From the NCBI GenBank assembly GCA_964351985.1, contig CAYGPR010000010.1, forward strand, positions 33,289 through 97,288: a DNA stretch of 64,000 bases, in the 5' to 3' direction. Of this stretch, positions 8,072 to 15,825 are shown piece by piece (position 1 is the stretch's first letter; each line of letters starts with the position of its first letter). The notes beneath the pieces were generated by a model that was given only the letters and a program-made list of their open reading frames with translations, made no database searches and had not been told where the DNA came from. Made by a program: the position numbers and the translations under genes. The stretch comes from Meishania sp964351985 (GTDB lineage Bacteria > Bacteroidota > Bacteroidia > Flavobacteriales > Flavobacteriaceae).

Positions 8072-10512
8072 GACAGTTTTTGTTCTTCTTCCTTGCGTGA
8101 CCGCCAAAAAGAAAATCCGATTCCCCCGATAATGATCAATCCGAGCAAAATTGAACTGGCCAAAGTAATCGTACTTCCTTTTTCGATGACGGGAGGATCA
8201 AATTTAAATTCAATGGTATGTTCGCCAGCGGGAACTTTTAGCGCTCTAAGCACATAATTTACCTTGAAATGATCGGTCAATTTTCCGTTGATATAGGCAT
8301 TCCATCCCGGGGCATAATACATTTCCGAAAAAACGGCAACTCCCATTTTATCGTTTTTACTTTGATAAGTCAGATGGTTCGGTTTATAATCTGTCAGTTC
8401 TATTAAGGCGGTGGAATCCACTTTAAAATTAAACTGATTGATGCTCGGAAATACCTCGGTATTCACTAGGGCTTCTTTCTTTTCGTCAAATTCTTTGAGC
8501 CCCAGCAGTTCATCATTGGGGTTTTTGACTTCCTTCAATCTTTCGACAAACCAAGCATTACCATTGGCATCAGGATTTAGTGCGGGATATTGATTTCCTT
8601 CTTCGTCCTGCTGTATAACATATTTCACGTTCAACATGTTCAAAACCTTAATATTGCCTTGTGCAATATGGAAATAGAAAAGATCCTCCATACCTGCAGG
8701 TTTCGCCGCATGGTACCCTGAAATGGCCTGATGAAAGTACGATGTGCCTGCACCTTCGAAGCCCTCAACTTGATTGAAGACCCTGAAGATATCCTTATCC
8801 TTAAGAATTTCTTGATGAACCGGAGTTTCCTGAAAAGGCTGTGTCATTCTTCTTTTGGCTACAAAATCGTCATTGTTTACATAACGTTGGCCCACCCCGA
8901 CCAAATCAAAGACAGTAAGGATTCCTAAAACAATAATCACTAGATTCTCCTTAATTTTTCCCTTTAAGAAAAACCATAATGCCAAAGCAGCTAGAAAGAC
9001 ATAGGCTAAAGAGCGAAAGACATCACTATTGTACTCCGCTTTACGATCTAACTTGATCAATTCGAGTACTTCGTCTCCGTAATACTGTTTAACGGTGGGG
9101 TCATGGTACCCCGAAAAGCTGAACACCCCTTTAACCAATAATAATAAGACCCCTATACCAAGAACAGTAAAAAACGAGATTTTGAGCGCTTTGATCTTTT
9201 TGTCTTTGGACACATATTCGTTGAACAGTACACTGAGGCCCAATATGGCCAAAATAGGCACACAGAGTTCCAAGATTACCTGTATGGACGATACGGCGCG
9301 AAACTTATCGTACAGCGGAAAATAATCGATCATAAAATCGGTAAGCACGCTGAAGTTTTTACCCCATGAAAGTACCAATGACATAATCGTACCCCCTAAG
9401 AGCCACCATTTAGCACGGCCCTTGACCAAAATTAAAGCCAAAATGAAAAGGAAAAAGATAATAGCCCCAATATATGCTGGGCCTGAGGTACCAGGTTGCG
9501 CGCCCCAATACAACTGTAGGTTTTTTGTAAAATCCAACGATTGGCTTTTTGTGATGCCCTTGTCTATGAGAAAATCATATACTTTTGAGTTTTCCCCTAA
9601 ATCTTCTAAGCTTCCACCACCGAAAAGTCTAGGTACAAAAAGATTCATCGACTCCGCTATACCGTAACTCCACAGAGTGATGTATTCTTTGCTTAGACCA
9701 TCTGTATTTTCTTTAGGTGTACCATCGTAGTTAACGGTAATTTCAGATTTACCCCTTGTACTCCAATCCGCATATTCCTTGGTAGCCATCAAACCGGTTG
9801 CGTTCGTTGCAATACCAAGAACAACAGCGGCTAAAAGTATGCCCACCGAGGTAAAATAGTGTTTCAATTTTTTCTTCCGAACGGCATCGACCAAATAGGC
9901 TACTCCTAAAATCAATACCAACAACATAAAATAGTAGGTCATTTGATAGTGGTTGGCCACAATTTCGAGTGACATGGCCACTGCGGTAAGCACAAATCCC
10001 CATAGATATTTCTTCCGAAAAACAAGGACGATACCTCCCAAAACCATGGGTAAATACCCAATGGCATGCGCTTTTGCGTTATGCCCCGCGCCGAAGATAA
10101 TTATCAGATAGGTCGAGAATCCAAAGGCCAACGCCCCTACTATTGCAAGTCGATAATCGATTTTTAGACAACAAAGCAAAATATAAAACCCAATAAAATA
10201 GAGAAAAAGATAATCGGCAGGTCTAGGAAGAAAACGGATCATACGATCTAATTTCTTGACATAATCATGAGGATAGTACGCGCCCAACTGAAAAGTAGGC
10301 ATGCCGCCATAGGCACTATTGGTCCAATACGGCTCCTCGCCCGAACGTTTTCGAAAATCGTTCTGTTCTTTGGCCATGCCGGTATATTGGATAATATCCG
10401 ACTGTTCGATGACTTTGCCCTGAAGTACAGGGTTGAAATAGGCCAATGCAGCAATGACAAAGAAAACCGCTACAAAAAAGTGTACAAAGAAAGCTTTTAA
10501 ACCTGTTTGCAT
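8068..10512 (-). CDS. YfhO family membrane protein
   Basis: The 814-residue polytopic membrane protein starts with a hydrophobic helix and an exported loop (YFNPVLQGK, SDIIQYTGM), followed by many transmembrane segments to about residue 570. A large extracytoplasmic C-terminal domain and a last membrane helix (TITLASSILLGLIIIGGIGF) follow. This is the YfhO layout, a GT-C-like family linked in Bacillus to glycosylation of lipoteichoic acid. In Bacteroidetes the substrate is unknown; a role in surface glycan modification is inferred from the glycosyltransferase and flippase downstream and DUF4834 upstream. Its stop codon lies in a palindromic repeat, so the last residues may differ from relatives. 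Confidence 0.9.
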   Translation of the reverse strand: MQTGLKAFFVHFFVAVFFVIAALAYFNPVLQGKVIEQSDIIQYTGMAKEQNDFRKRSGEEPYWTNSAYGGMPTFQLGAYYPHDYVKKLDRMIRFLPRPADYLFLYFIGFYILLCCLKIDYRLAIVGALAFGFSTYLIIIFGAGHNAKAHAIGYLPMVLGGIVLVFRKKYLWGFVLTAVAMSLEIVANHYQMTYYFMLLVLILGVAYLVDAVRKKKLKHYFTSVGILLAAVVLGIATNATGLMATKEYADWSTRGKSEITVNYDGTPKENTDGLSKEYITLWSYGIAESMNLFVPRLFGGGSLEDLGENSKVYDFLIDKGITKSQSLDFTKNLQLYWGAQPGTSGPAYIGAIIFFLFILALILVKGRAKWWLLGGTIMSLVLSWGKNFSVLTDFMIDYFPLYDKFRAVSSIQVILELCVPILAILGLSVLFNEYVSKDKKIKALKISFFTVLGIGVLLLLVKGVFSFSGYHDPTVKQYYGDEVLELIKLDRKAEYNSDVFRSLAYVFLAALALWFFLKGKIKENLVIIVLGILTVFDLVGVGQRYVNNDDFVAKRRMTQPFQETPVHQEILKDKDIFRVFNQVEGFEGAGTSYFHQAISGYHAAKPAGMEDLFYFHIAQGNIKVLNMLNVKYVIQQDEEGNQYPALNPDANGNAWFVERLKEVKNPNDELLGLKEFDEKKEALVNTEVFPSINQFNFKVDSTALIELTDYKPNHLTYQSKNDKMGVAVFSEMYYAPGWNAYINGKLTDHFKVNYVLRALKVPAGEHTIEFKFDPPVIEKGSTITLASSILLGLIIIGGIGFSFWRSRKEEEQKLS

Positions 10513-10546
10513 GAAGTGGTTTAAGGGGTTGGTAGTGCTAAAATAA

Positions 10547-10810
10547 TCAATCTACCTCCTCAAAATCAATATACTCCCCAACTTTTTCAGAAGATGAACC
10601 GTTCTTATTGGGTTTTTTATCTATAATCACATCTCCAACCTTTTCCTCTTCGGCACCTTGTTGGTTCATGAAGTCCCCGAATTTTTCCTGAAAATGGGCT
10701 TCTGTCTTTTTGGCGGCGTAGCTGAAAAGTTTGGGGCCCAATAATCGTATCACCATTTTAAGCAGGTAGTAGATCAGCAGTATTATTAATATCGTCTTTA
10801 AAAAAGCCAT
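10547..10810 (-). CDS. DUF4834 family small membrane protein
   Basis: The 87-residue protein has one N-terminal transmembrane helix (FLKTILIILLIYYLLKMVIRLL), then a charged part with KKTEAHFQEKFGDFM and an acidic C-terminus ending YIDFEEVD. This matches DUF4834, which I recall next to yfhO in Flavobacteriia. The gene is first in the minus-strand operon leading through yfhO to the flippase, 34 bases before yfhO, and has a TAnnTTTG element 20 bases upstream. Function unknown; perhaps a membrane partner of YfhO. Confidence 0.85.
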   Translation of the reverse strand: MAFLKTILIILLIYYLLKMVIRLLGPKLFSYAAKKTEAHFQEKFGDFMNQQGAEEEKVGDVIIDKKPNKNGSSSEKVGEYIDFEEVD

Positions 10811-10830
10811 TTATTTTGATTTCGACATAT

Positions 10831-10838
10831 CAAAAATA
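10831..10838 (-). promoter_or_regulatory. -7 element for the DUF4834-yfhO-glycosyltransferase-flippase operon
   Basis: On the minus strand this reads TATTTTTG (TAnnTTTG), 20 bases before the DUF4834 ATG at 10810. Confidence 0.6.
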
Positions 10839-10914
10839 CAATTCTCACGTTGTATTAAGAGGGCTAAAGTCTTAAAATATTAATAAAATCAGCTTTATGG
10901 GGCATCCGTTTGAA

Positions 10915-12006
10915 ATGAATAGTATCAGGCAATTGCTACTATTACACGTGTTCATCGTACCCATTCTTGGAATTTCGCAGTACACCGATGTTATCAATTC
11001 AAATCGACCCGGTCTTTCTGTTAGTGCCTATGCCGTTGGCAAAAACGTAATTCAAGCCGAAGTCGGCGGATTCTACGAACAAAGCGATCACAGTCTTTTG
11101 AACACCCAATCGAATATCTGGGGCGGTGATCTATCCTTACGGTACGGACTTCTTTTCGAACAATTGGAAATCAATTATGAAGGCACGTATCAAACGCAAA
11201 ATATAGATTTTTCAAATACACTCACCAATGAGCGATTTACCGACTTCTCAAGGAATAGATTAGGCCTAAAGTTTCTGATTTATGATCATTATAAAAATCC
11301 GGAACGAAACAAACCTAACTTATATAGTTGGAGAAAAAACTATGTGTTTCAATTGAAAAATCTGATACCCTCGGTATCACTTTATGGTGGAGCTACTTTT
11401 AATCTAGGTGACAATCCGTTTTATATCGGGGATCCAGCAGTTTCCTATCGCGGCATGATTGCCACACAAAGTCGACTTACCCCAAGATTTGTTCTGATTA
11501 CCAATATTGCTTACGACCGAATTTCAACAGATTTCCCTGAATTGAGTTATTTGGCTTCTATTTCGTATGCCTTTCGAAATCCGAAATGGAGTGCCTTCGT
11601 TGAAAACCAAGGTATTAAAAGCGACCGCTATTCAGATGTGCTTTTACGCGGCGGTGTAGCACATTTATTGAACGAAGATTTACAGGTAGATATGAATATG
11701 GGCGCGAGCTTTAAAAATACGCCTTCGAGAATCTTTGTCACAATGGGTGCTTCGTATCGATTTGACCTTCACAGCGACCCTGCGCCAAAGGCCATTGATG
11801 AGCAGAACGCAGGAGAAAATGGTGGCCCCATTAAAAAGAATGCTATGAAGAAAAAAGAGCAGGAAGCCAAGAAGAAAAAGAAAAGCGGCACAGGAGCTGA
11901 GGATATTGATCTCGGCCCTTCAAAAAAACAACTTCGAAAGCTCAAGAAGGCCGAAAAGAAAAAGAATAAAAACAAAAAAGACAATAAGGATGAAATCGAG
12001 TTTTAA
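10915..12006 (+). CDS. Outer membrane beta-barrel 'transporter' (MetA-pathway-like) with Lys-rich tail
   Basis: I prefer the ATG at 10915 (363 residues, MNSIRQLLLLHVFIVPILG...SQ), which gives a normal signal peptide; an in-frame ATG at 10897 would add six residues. The mature part has alternating beta strands (SNRPGLSVSAYAVGKNVIQAE, GASYRFDLH) typical of barrel proteins annotated as MetA-pathway or transporter family. After about residue 290 a highly basic tail rich in KKKK and KKAEKK follows, probably outside the barrel. Substrate unknown. It is divergent from the DUF4834 operon and followed by the acetyltransferase-like gene 67 bases on. Confidence 0.75.
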   Translation: MNSIRQLLLLHVFIVPILGISQYTDVINSNRPGLSVSAYAVGKNVIQAEVGGFYEQSDHSLLNTQSNIWGGDLSLRYGLLFEQLEINYEGTYQTQNIDFSNTLTNERFTDFSRNRLGLKFLIYDHYKNPERNKPNLYSWRKNYVFQLKNLIPSVSLYGGATFNLGDNPFYIGDPAVSYRGMIATQSRLTPRFVLITNIAYDRISTDFPELSYLASISYAFRNPKWSAFVENQGIKSDRYSDVLLRGGVAHLLNEDLQVDMNMGASFKNTPSRIFVTMGASYRFDLHSDPAPKAIDEQNAGENGGPIKKNAMKKKEQEAKKKKKSGTGAEDIDLGPSKKQLRKLKKAEKKKNKNKKDNKDEIEF

Positions 12007-12063
12007 CTACTTACTCTGTTTTTATACCTTAATTAGTTTATTGAATTTTATTCGCTAATATTG

Positions 12064-12082
12064 ACGGTACAAAATGTACCGT
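12064..12082. promoter_or_regulatory. Dyad across the start region of the GNAT-like gene
   Basis: ACGGTACA, spacer AAA, TGTACCGT form a perfect 8-bp inverted repeat. It follows directly a near-consensus -7 element (TAATATTG, 12056-12063) and covers the first ATG at 12074. It could be an operator at the transcription start or a small RNA hairpin hiding the upstream ATG. Confidence 0.4.
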
Positions 12083-13204
12083 ATGGTCACGCTCAAAGAA
12101 GCCACTACTAAAACCGAACTAAAGCAGTTTGTGAAGTTTCCATTTTCACTTTATAGGGGCAATCCATACTGGGTTCCACCGATTATTGTGGATGAACTTG
12201 AGAGTTTTGATAAGGATAAAAATCCCGCTTTTAAAAATGCAGACGCTTGGTTCTTCTTAGCTTTTAAGAATAAAGATCTGGTCGGGCGAGTTGCCATAAT
12301 CATAAACTGGCTCGAGGTCAACGAACAGAAAATCAAAAAAATAAGATTTGGATGGTTTGATTTCATTGACGATCCAGAGGTCTCGGAACTACTACTGCAA
12401 AAGGTCGAAGAAATAGGAAAAAAAAACAATCTGGACTATATGGAAGGTCCAGTCGGCTTTTCGAACCTAGACAAGGTAGGCGTTCTAGTCGAAGGTTTCG
12501 ACCATATAGGAAGCATGATCACTTGGTACAATCACCGATATTACAAAGACCACTACGAGCGATCGGGTTTTGTAAAAGAGAAGGAATATATGGAGAACAA
12601 ATTCCCCGCGAGCAATGCAGACCCCGCCCTTTTTACAAAACTCAATAACTTAATTAAACGTCGTTACGGACTTCGGGAAATAAATTTCACAAAAACTAAA
12701 GAAGTGATGCCGATGGCCGATCAGATGTTCGACCTGTTCAACGAAACCTATTCGAAACTTTCTTCTTTTGTACCGATTACCGAAGTACAAAAAGCGTATT
12801 TCAAGAAGAAATACATCAGTTTCATCAATCCGGAATACATCAAGTTTATTGTGGACAAGGAAGATAAACTGATTGCCTTTTCCATTGTCATGCCATCGTT
12901 TTCGAAAGCCCTTCAAAAAGCGAACGGCAAGCTTTTCCCCTTCGGGATATTCCATTTGCTAAAGGCAAAAAAACAAAGTAAGGACGTTTATTTCTACCTG
13001 ATCGGCATCCATCCCGAATATCAAAATAAAGGAGTAACCGCAATTGTTTTTAACGAATACTATAAAACCTTTACGGCCAAAGGCATCGATATGTGCTACC
13101 GAACACCCGAATTAGAGGAAAATATTGCAATTAAGCAGATGTGGAAACATTTTGACCCGGTTGTCTATAAGAGGAGAAGAACATACCGCAAAAACTTGCG
13201 GTAA
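12074..13204 (+). CDS. GNAT-like N-acetyltransferase domain protein
   Basis: The 376-residue cytoplasmic protein has the motif FPFSLYRGNPYWVPP near the N-terminus and a C-terminal part with YLIGIHPEYQNKGVTAIVFNE, which looks like the acetyl-CoA-binding loop of GNAT enzymes. The family is widespread in Bacteroidetes, and its substrate is unknown to me. A second in-frame ATG at 12083 (MVTLKEATT) could be the true start, because the first lies in a perfect dyad near the presumed transcription start. It ends 88 bases before a convergent PLP enzyme gene. Confidence 0.75.
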   Translation: MYRMVTLKEATTKTELKQFVKFPFSLYRGNPYWVPPIIVDELESFDKDKNPAFKNADAWFFLAFKNKDLVGRVAIIINWLEVNEQKIKKIRFGWFDFIDDPEVSELLLQKVEEIGKKNNLDYMEGPVGFSNLDKVGVLVEGFDHIGSMITWYNHRYYKDHYERSGFVKEKEYMENKFPASNADPALFTKLNNLIKRRYGLREINFTKTKEVMPMADQMFDLFNETYSKLSSFVPITEVQKAYFKKKYISFINPEYIKFIVDKEDKLIAFSIVMPSFSKALQKANGKLFPFGIFHLLKAKKQSKDVYFYLIGIHPEYQNKGVTAIVFNEYYKTFTAKGIDMCYRTPELEENIAIKQMWKHFDPVVYKRRRTYRKNLR

Positions 13205-13216
13205 GCACCAAAAATC

Positions 13217-13259
13217 AAATTCCAAATTCTAAGCTTAACTTGTTTGGAATTTGGAATTT
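13217..13259. repeat. Word-like inverted repeat between convergent genes
   Basis: AAATTCCAAATTC (13217-13229) and GAATTTGGAATTT (13247-13259) are perfect 13-bp inverted arms, each made of a repeated short word. The right arm runs into TTTTT, so a transcript of the GNAT-like gene could terminate here. It may also be one of a family of low-complexity intergenic repeats. Confidence 0.5.
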
Positions 13260-13273
13260 TTCTATTGGAATTT

Positions 13274-13292
13274 ACAAAATCATAGATTTTGT
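13274..13292. terminator. Hairpin next to the stop of the PLP acyltransferase gene
   Basis: ACAAAATC, loop ATA, GATTTTGT form a perfect 8-bp stem directly after the minus-strand stop codon. It is AT-rich and probably a weak terminator. Confidence 0.4.
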
Positions 13293-14552
13293 TTACTCTC
13301 CCATCGCGGCTGCCACAGCAGCGGAAAGTCTTTTATACGTACCGTTTTGAAGTCGCTCCCGAATCGCTGAAAAAGCTTCCAAGGTTTCGTGAATATCCTC
13401 CATGGTATGGGTCGCCGTCGGAATCATTCGAAGTAAAATCAATCCTTTAGGTATCACGGGGTAAACAACTATGGAACAGAATATTCCATAATTTTCACGC
13501 AAGTCCTTAACCAAGGCCATCGCCTCGGGAATACTTCCGTTCAAATAAACGGGAGTTACGCAACTCGTTGTGGTACCAATATCGAAACCCCGTTCTTTGA
13601 GTCCGTTTTGCAGTGCATCTACATTCTCCCAAAGTTTTGCCTTCAGCTCGGGCATGGTACGCAGCATATCAAGTCGTTTCAAAGCACCTTTGACATAAAT
13701 CATGGGAAGGGACTTAGCGAACATCTGTGAACGCAAATTATATTTTAAGTAGTCAATAATTTCTTTGTCGGCCGCTAAAAAAGCACCAATGCTGGCCATA
13801 GATTTGGCAAAAGTGGCAAAATACACATCGATATCGTCTTGAATACCTTGTTCTTCTCCCGCTCCTGCGCCTGTTTTACCAAGTGTACCGAAACCGTGGG
13901 CATCGTCGACCATAAAACGAAAATTATATTTCTTTTTCAAGGCTACAATTTCCTTCAATCTACCCTGTTCACCGCGCATACCGAATACACCTTCTGAAAT
14001 GACTAATATGCCTCCCCCAGTCTGTTCTGCCATTTTAGTGGCGCGTTCCAGATTCTTCTCCAAACTCTCAATGTCATTATGCTTGAACGTAAAACGTTTG
14101 CCCATATGAAGTCGCACACCATCAATAATACAGGCATGAGAATCTACATCATAAACGATAATATCATCTTTGGATACCAAAGCGTCAATAGCCGACATAA
14201 TCCCTTGATATCCGAAATTCAATAAATATGCAGATTCTTTGTTAACGAATTCAGCCAGTTCTTGTTCCAATTGTTCGTGAAAATCGGTATGGCCGCTCAT
14301 CATTCTGGCACCCATAGGGTAGGCAGAACCAAATTCGGCCGCAGTATCGCCGTCTATTTTCTTTATCTCGGGAAGATTGGCAAGACCCAAATAATCATTG
14401 ATGCTCCAAGTGATGACTTCTTTACCCTGAAATTTCATCCGGTTTGAAATGGGACCTTCCAATTTAGGAAAAACGAAATAGCCTTCGGCCTGTGACGCCC
14501 ACTTTCCCAAGGGGCCTTTATTCTCAATGATACGGTCAAATAAGTCTCTCAT
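13293..14552 (-). CDS. Alpha-oxoamine synthase family PLP enzyme, candidate cysteate fatty-acyl transferase
   Basis: The 419-residue protein belongs to the 2-amino-3-ketobutyrate CoA ligase / serine palmitoyltransferase family. Landmarks are NDYLGLANLPEIK near the N-terminus, GSAYPMGARMMSGHTDFHEQLE, the Asp motif FMVDDAHGFGTLGKTG, and the PLP lysine in ATFAKSMASIG at about residue 250. These enzymes condense an amino acid with an acyl thioester and release CO2. In Flavobacterium johnsoniae a member of this family is the cysteate-fatty acyl transferase that makes capnine, the base of gliding-related sulfonolipids. The neighbouring cysteine-synthase-like gene supports the same role here. Serine palmitoyltransferase is the main alternative. 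It has its own -7 element. Confidence 0.85.
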   Translation of the reverse strand: MRDLFDRIIENKGPLGKWASQAEGYFVFPKLEGPISNRMKFQGKEVITWSINDYLGLANLPEIKKIDGDTAAEFGSAYPMGARMMSGHTDFHEQLEQELAEFVNKESAYLLNFGYQGIMSAIDALVSKDDIIVYDVDSHACIIDGVRLHMGKRFTFKHNDIESLEKNLERATKMAEQTGGGILVISEGVFGMRGEQGRLKEIVALKKKYNFRFMVDDAHGFGTLGKTGAGAGEEQGIQDDIDVYFATFAKSMASIGAFLAADKEIIDYLKYNLRSQMFAKSLPMIYVKGALKRLDMLRTMPELKAKLWENVDALQNGLKERGFDIGTTTSCVTPVYLNGSIPEAMALVKDLRENYGIFCSIVVYPVIPKGLILLRMIPTATHTMEDIHETLEAFSAIRERLQNGTYKRLSAAVAAAMGE

Positions 14553-14601
14553 GTAGCTTGGGTTGATTTTTAGAAACTGTTTTTAACACAGTCTCTGCCT
14601 G

Positions 14602-14609
14602 CAAAAATA
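14602..14609 (-). promoter_or_regulatory. -7 element for the alpha-oxoamine synthase gene
   Basis: On the minus strand TATTTTTG matches TAnnTTTG. It lies 49 bases before the ATG at 14552. Confidence 0.55.
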
Positions 14610-14648
14610 TAGATTTTTGGCTAGCATTCATAATTAAATTATGAGCAA

Positions 14649-14684
14649 AGAAAAAGCGATGCTTTGTGATGCACCGCTTTTTCT
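14649..14684 (-). terminator. Terminator after the cysteine-synthase-like gene
   Basis: AGAAAAAGCG (14649-14658) pairs with CGCTTTTTCT (14675-14684), with a partly paired loop. On the minus strand the stem ends in TTTTTCTTT. It separates transcription of the two PLP genes. Confidence 0.7.
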
Positions 14685-14706
14685 ATTTCTAAAATTCTAT
14701 TCTTTT

Positions 14707-15747
14707 CTACTTTACAAATTGTATTTGCTGTGTTTCTTCAATGGTTTCGGCGTCAAAGAATCCTTGGTCTTCCATCCATTTATCGCTGTAAACCTTACTC
14801 ATGTAACGTGATCCGTGATCGGGAAAAATAACGACTACTTTGCTGTTCTTGTCGAAAACACCGTCGGCCGCCAATTGTTTTACCGCCTGTAATACCGCTC
14901 CACTGGTATAGCCTGCGAAAATACCTTCGGTTTTTGCAATCTCTCGCGAAGTATGTGCGCTTTCCTCATCGGAAACTTTTACAAATTCATCGATAATATC
15001 AAAATCCGTGGCACTCGGAATCAGGTTTTTTCCCAATCCTTCGATGCGATACGGATATATTTCCTTCTGATCGAACTCTTTGGTCTCGTGGTATTTTTTC
15101 AACACCGAACCATAGGCATCGACACCTATTATCTTTATATCCTGGTTCTGCTCTTTTAAATATCGTGCCGTACCTGATATCGTTCCACCAGTACCACTAC
15201 ACGCCACCAAATGGGTAATCTGGCCACTAGTTTGTTTCCATATTTCAGGTCCTGTGGTCTTATAATGGGCATCTATATTCAACTCATTGAAATATTGGTT
15301 GATATAAATAGATCCTTTTGTTTCTTCATGAAGCCTTTTTGCGACTTGATAATATGATCTTGGATCATCTGCGCTCACATGCGCGGGACAAACATATACA
15401 GTAGCCCCCATAGAGCGCAACATATCGATTTTATCCCTAGATGATTTTGAGCTTACCGCCAAAATACATTCATAACCCTTGATTATACTGACCATGGCTA
15501 TACTAAAACCAGTGTTGCCAGAGGTAGTTTCGATAATAGTGCTCCCTTTGGTCAAAATCCCTTTCCGCTCCGCTTCTGCAATGATATAGGCCGCGACCCT
15601 ATCTTTTGAAGAATGACCCGGGTTGAACGATTCCAACTTGGCATAGAAGTCTCCGGGAAACTTGGCGGTTATTCGATTGAGTTTAACGAGTGGGGTGTCT
15701 CCTATGAGTTCTAGGATATTGTTGCAAGCTTTAATCTTATCTTCCAT
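14707..15747 (-). CDS. Cysteine synthase family PLP enzyme, candidate cysteate synthase
   Basis: The 346-residue protein is a beta-family PLP enzyme of the O-acetylserine sulfhydrylase / cystathionine beta-synthase catalytic type. The PLP lysine lies in PGHSSKDR (K48), the substrate loop is TTSGNTGF (75-81), and the phosphate-binding loop is GTGGTISG. No regulatory CBS domains are present. Members replace a serine-linked leaving group with a sulfur nucleophile. Next to the oxoamine synthase, a role making cysteate from an activated serine and sulfite is plausible; ordinary cysteine synthesis is the alternative. A hairpin-forming 10-bp inverted repeat sits in its leader. Confidence 0.88.
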   Translation of the reverse strand: MEDKIKACNNILELIGDTPLVKLNRITAKFPGDFYAKLESFNPGHSSKDRVAAYIIAEAERKGILTKGSTIIETTSGNTGFSIAMVSIIKGYECILAVSSKSSRDKIDMLRSMGATVYVCPAHVSADDPRSYYQVAKRLHEETKGSIYINQYFNELNIDAHYKTTGPEIWKQTSGQITHLVACSGTGGTISGTARYLKEQNQDIKIIGVDAYGSVLKKYHETKEFDQKEIYPYRIEGLGKNLIPSATDFDIIDEFVKVSDEESAHTSREIAKTEGIFAGYTSGAVLQAVKQLAADGVFDKNSKVVVIFPDHGSRYMSKVYSDKWMEDQGFFDAETIEETQQIQFVK

Positions 15748-15764
15748 AAAGGCTATATAAGTTT

Positions 15765-15800
15765 AAGAATATTGAAGAACGTTAGTTCCGCAATATTCTT
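15765..15800. promoter_or_regulatory. Leader hairpin / operator upstream of the cysteine-synthase-like gene
   Basis: AAGAATATTG (15765-15774) and CAATATTCTT (15791-15800) are perfect 10-bp inverted arms, with inner GAAC/GTTC pairing around GTTA. The structure lies between the -7 element (15804-15811) and the ATG (15747). No U-run follows, so a regulatory site is more likely than a terminator. Confidence 0.5.
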
Positions 15801-15803
15801 GGA

Positions 15804-15811
15804 CAAAATTA
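15804..15811 (-). promoter_or_regulatory. -7 element for the cysteine-synthase-like gene
   Basis: On the minus strand TAATTTTG matches TAnnTTTG, 56 bases before the ATG at 15747. Confidence 0.55.
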
Positions 15812-15825
15812 CGATTTTTTTCCGA

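Noticed and set aside
8009..8107. N-terminal extension of the glycosyltransferase frame
   Set aside because: The 33 codons read through a palindromic repeat and into the yfhO end; the canonical N-terminus starts at 8008.
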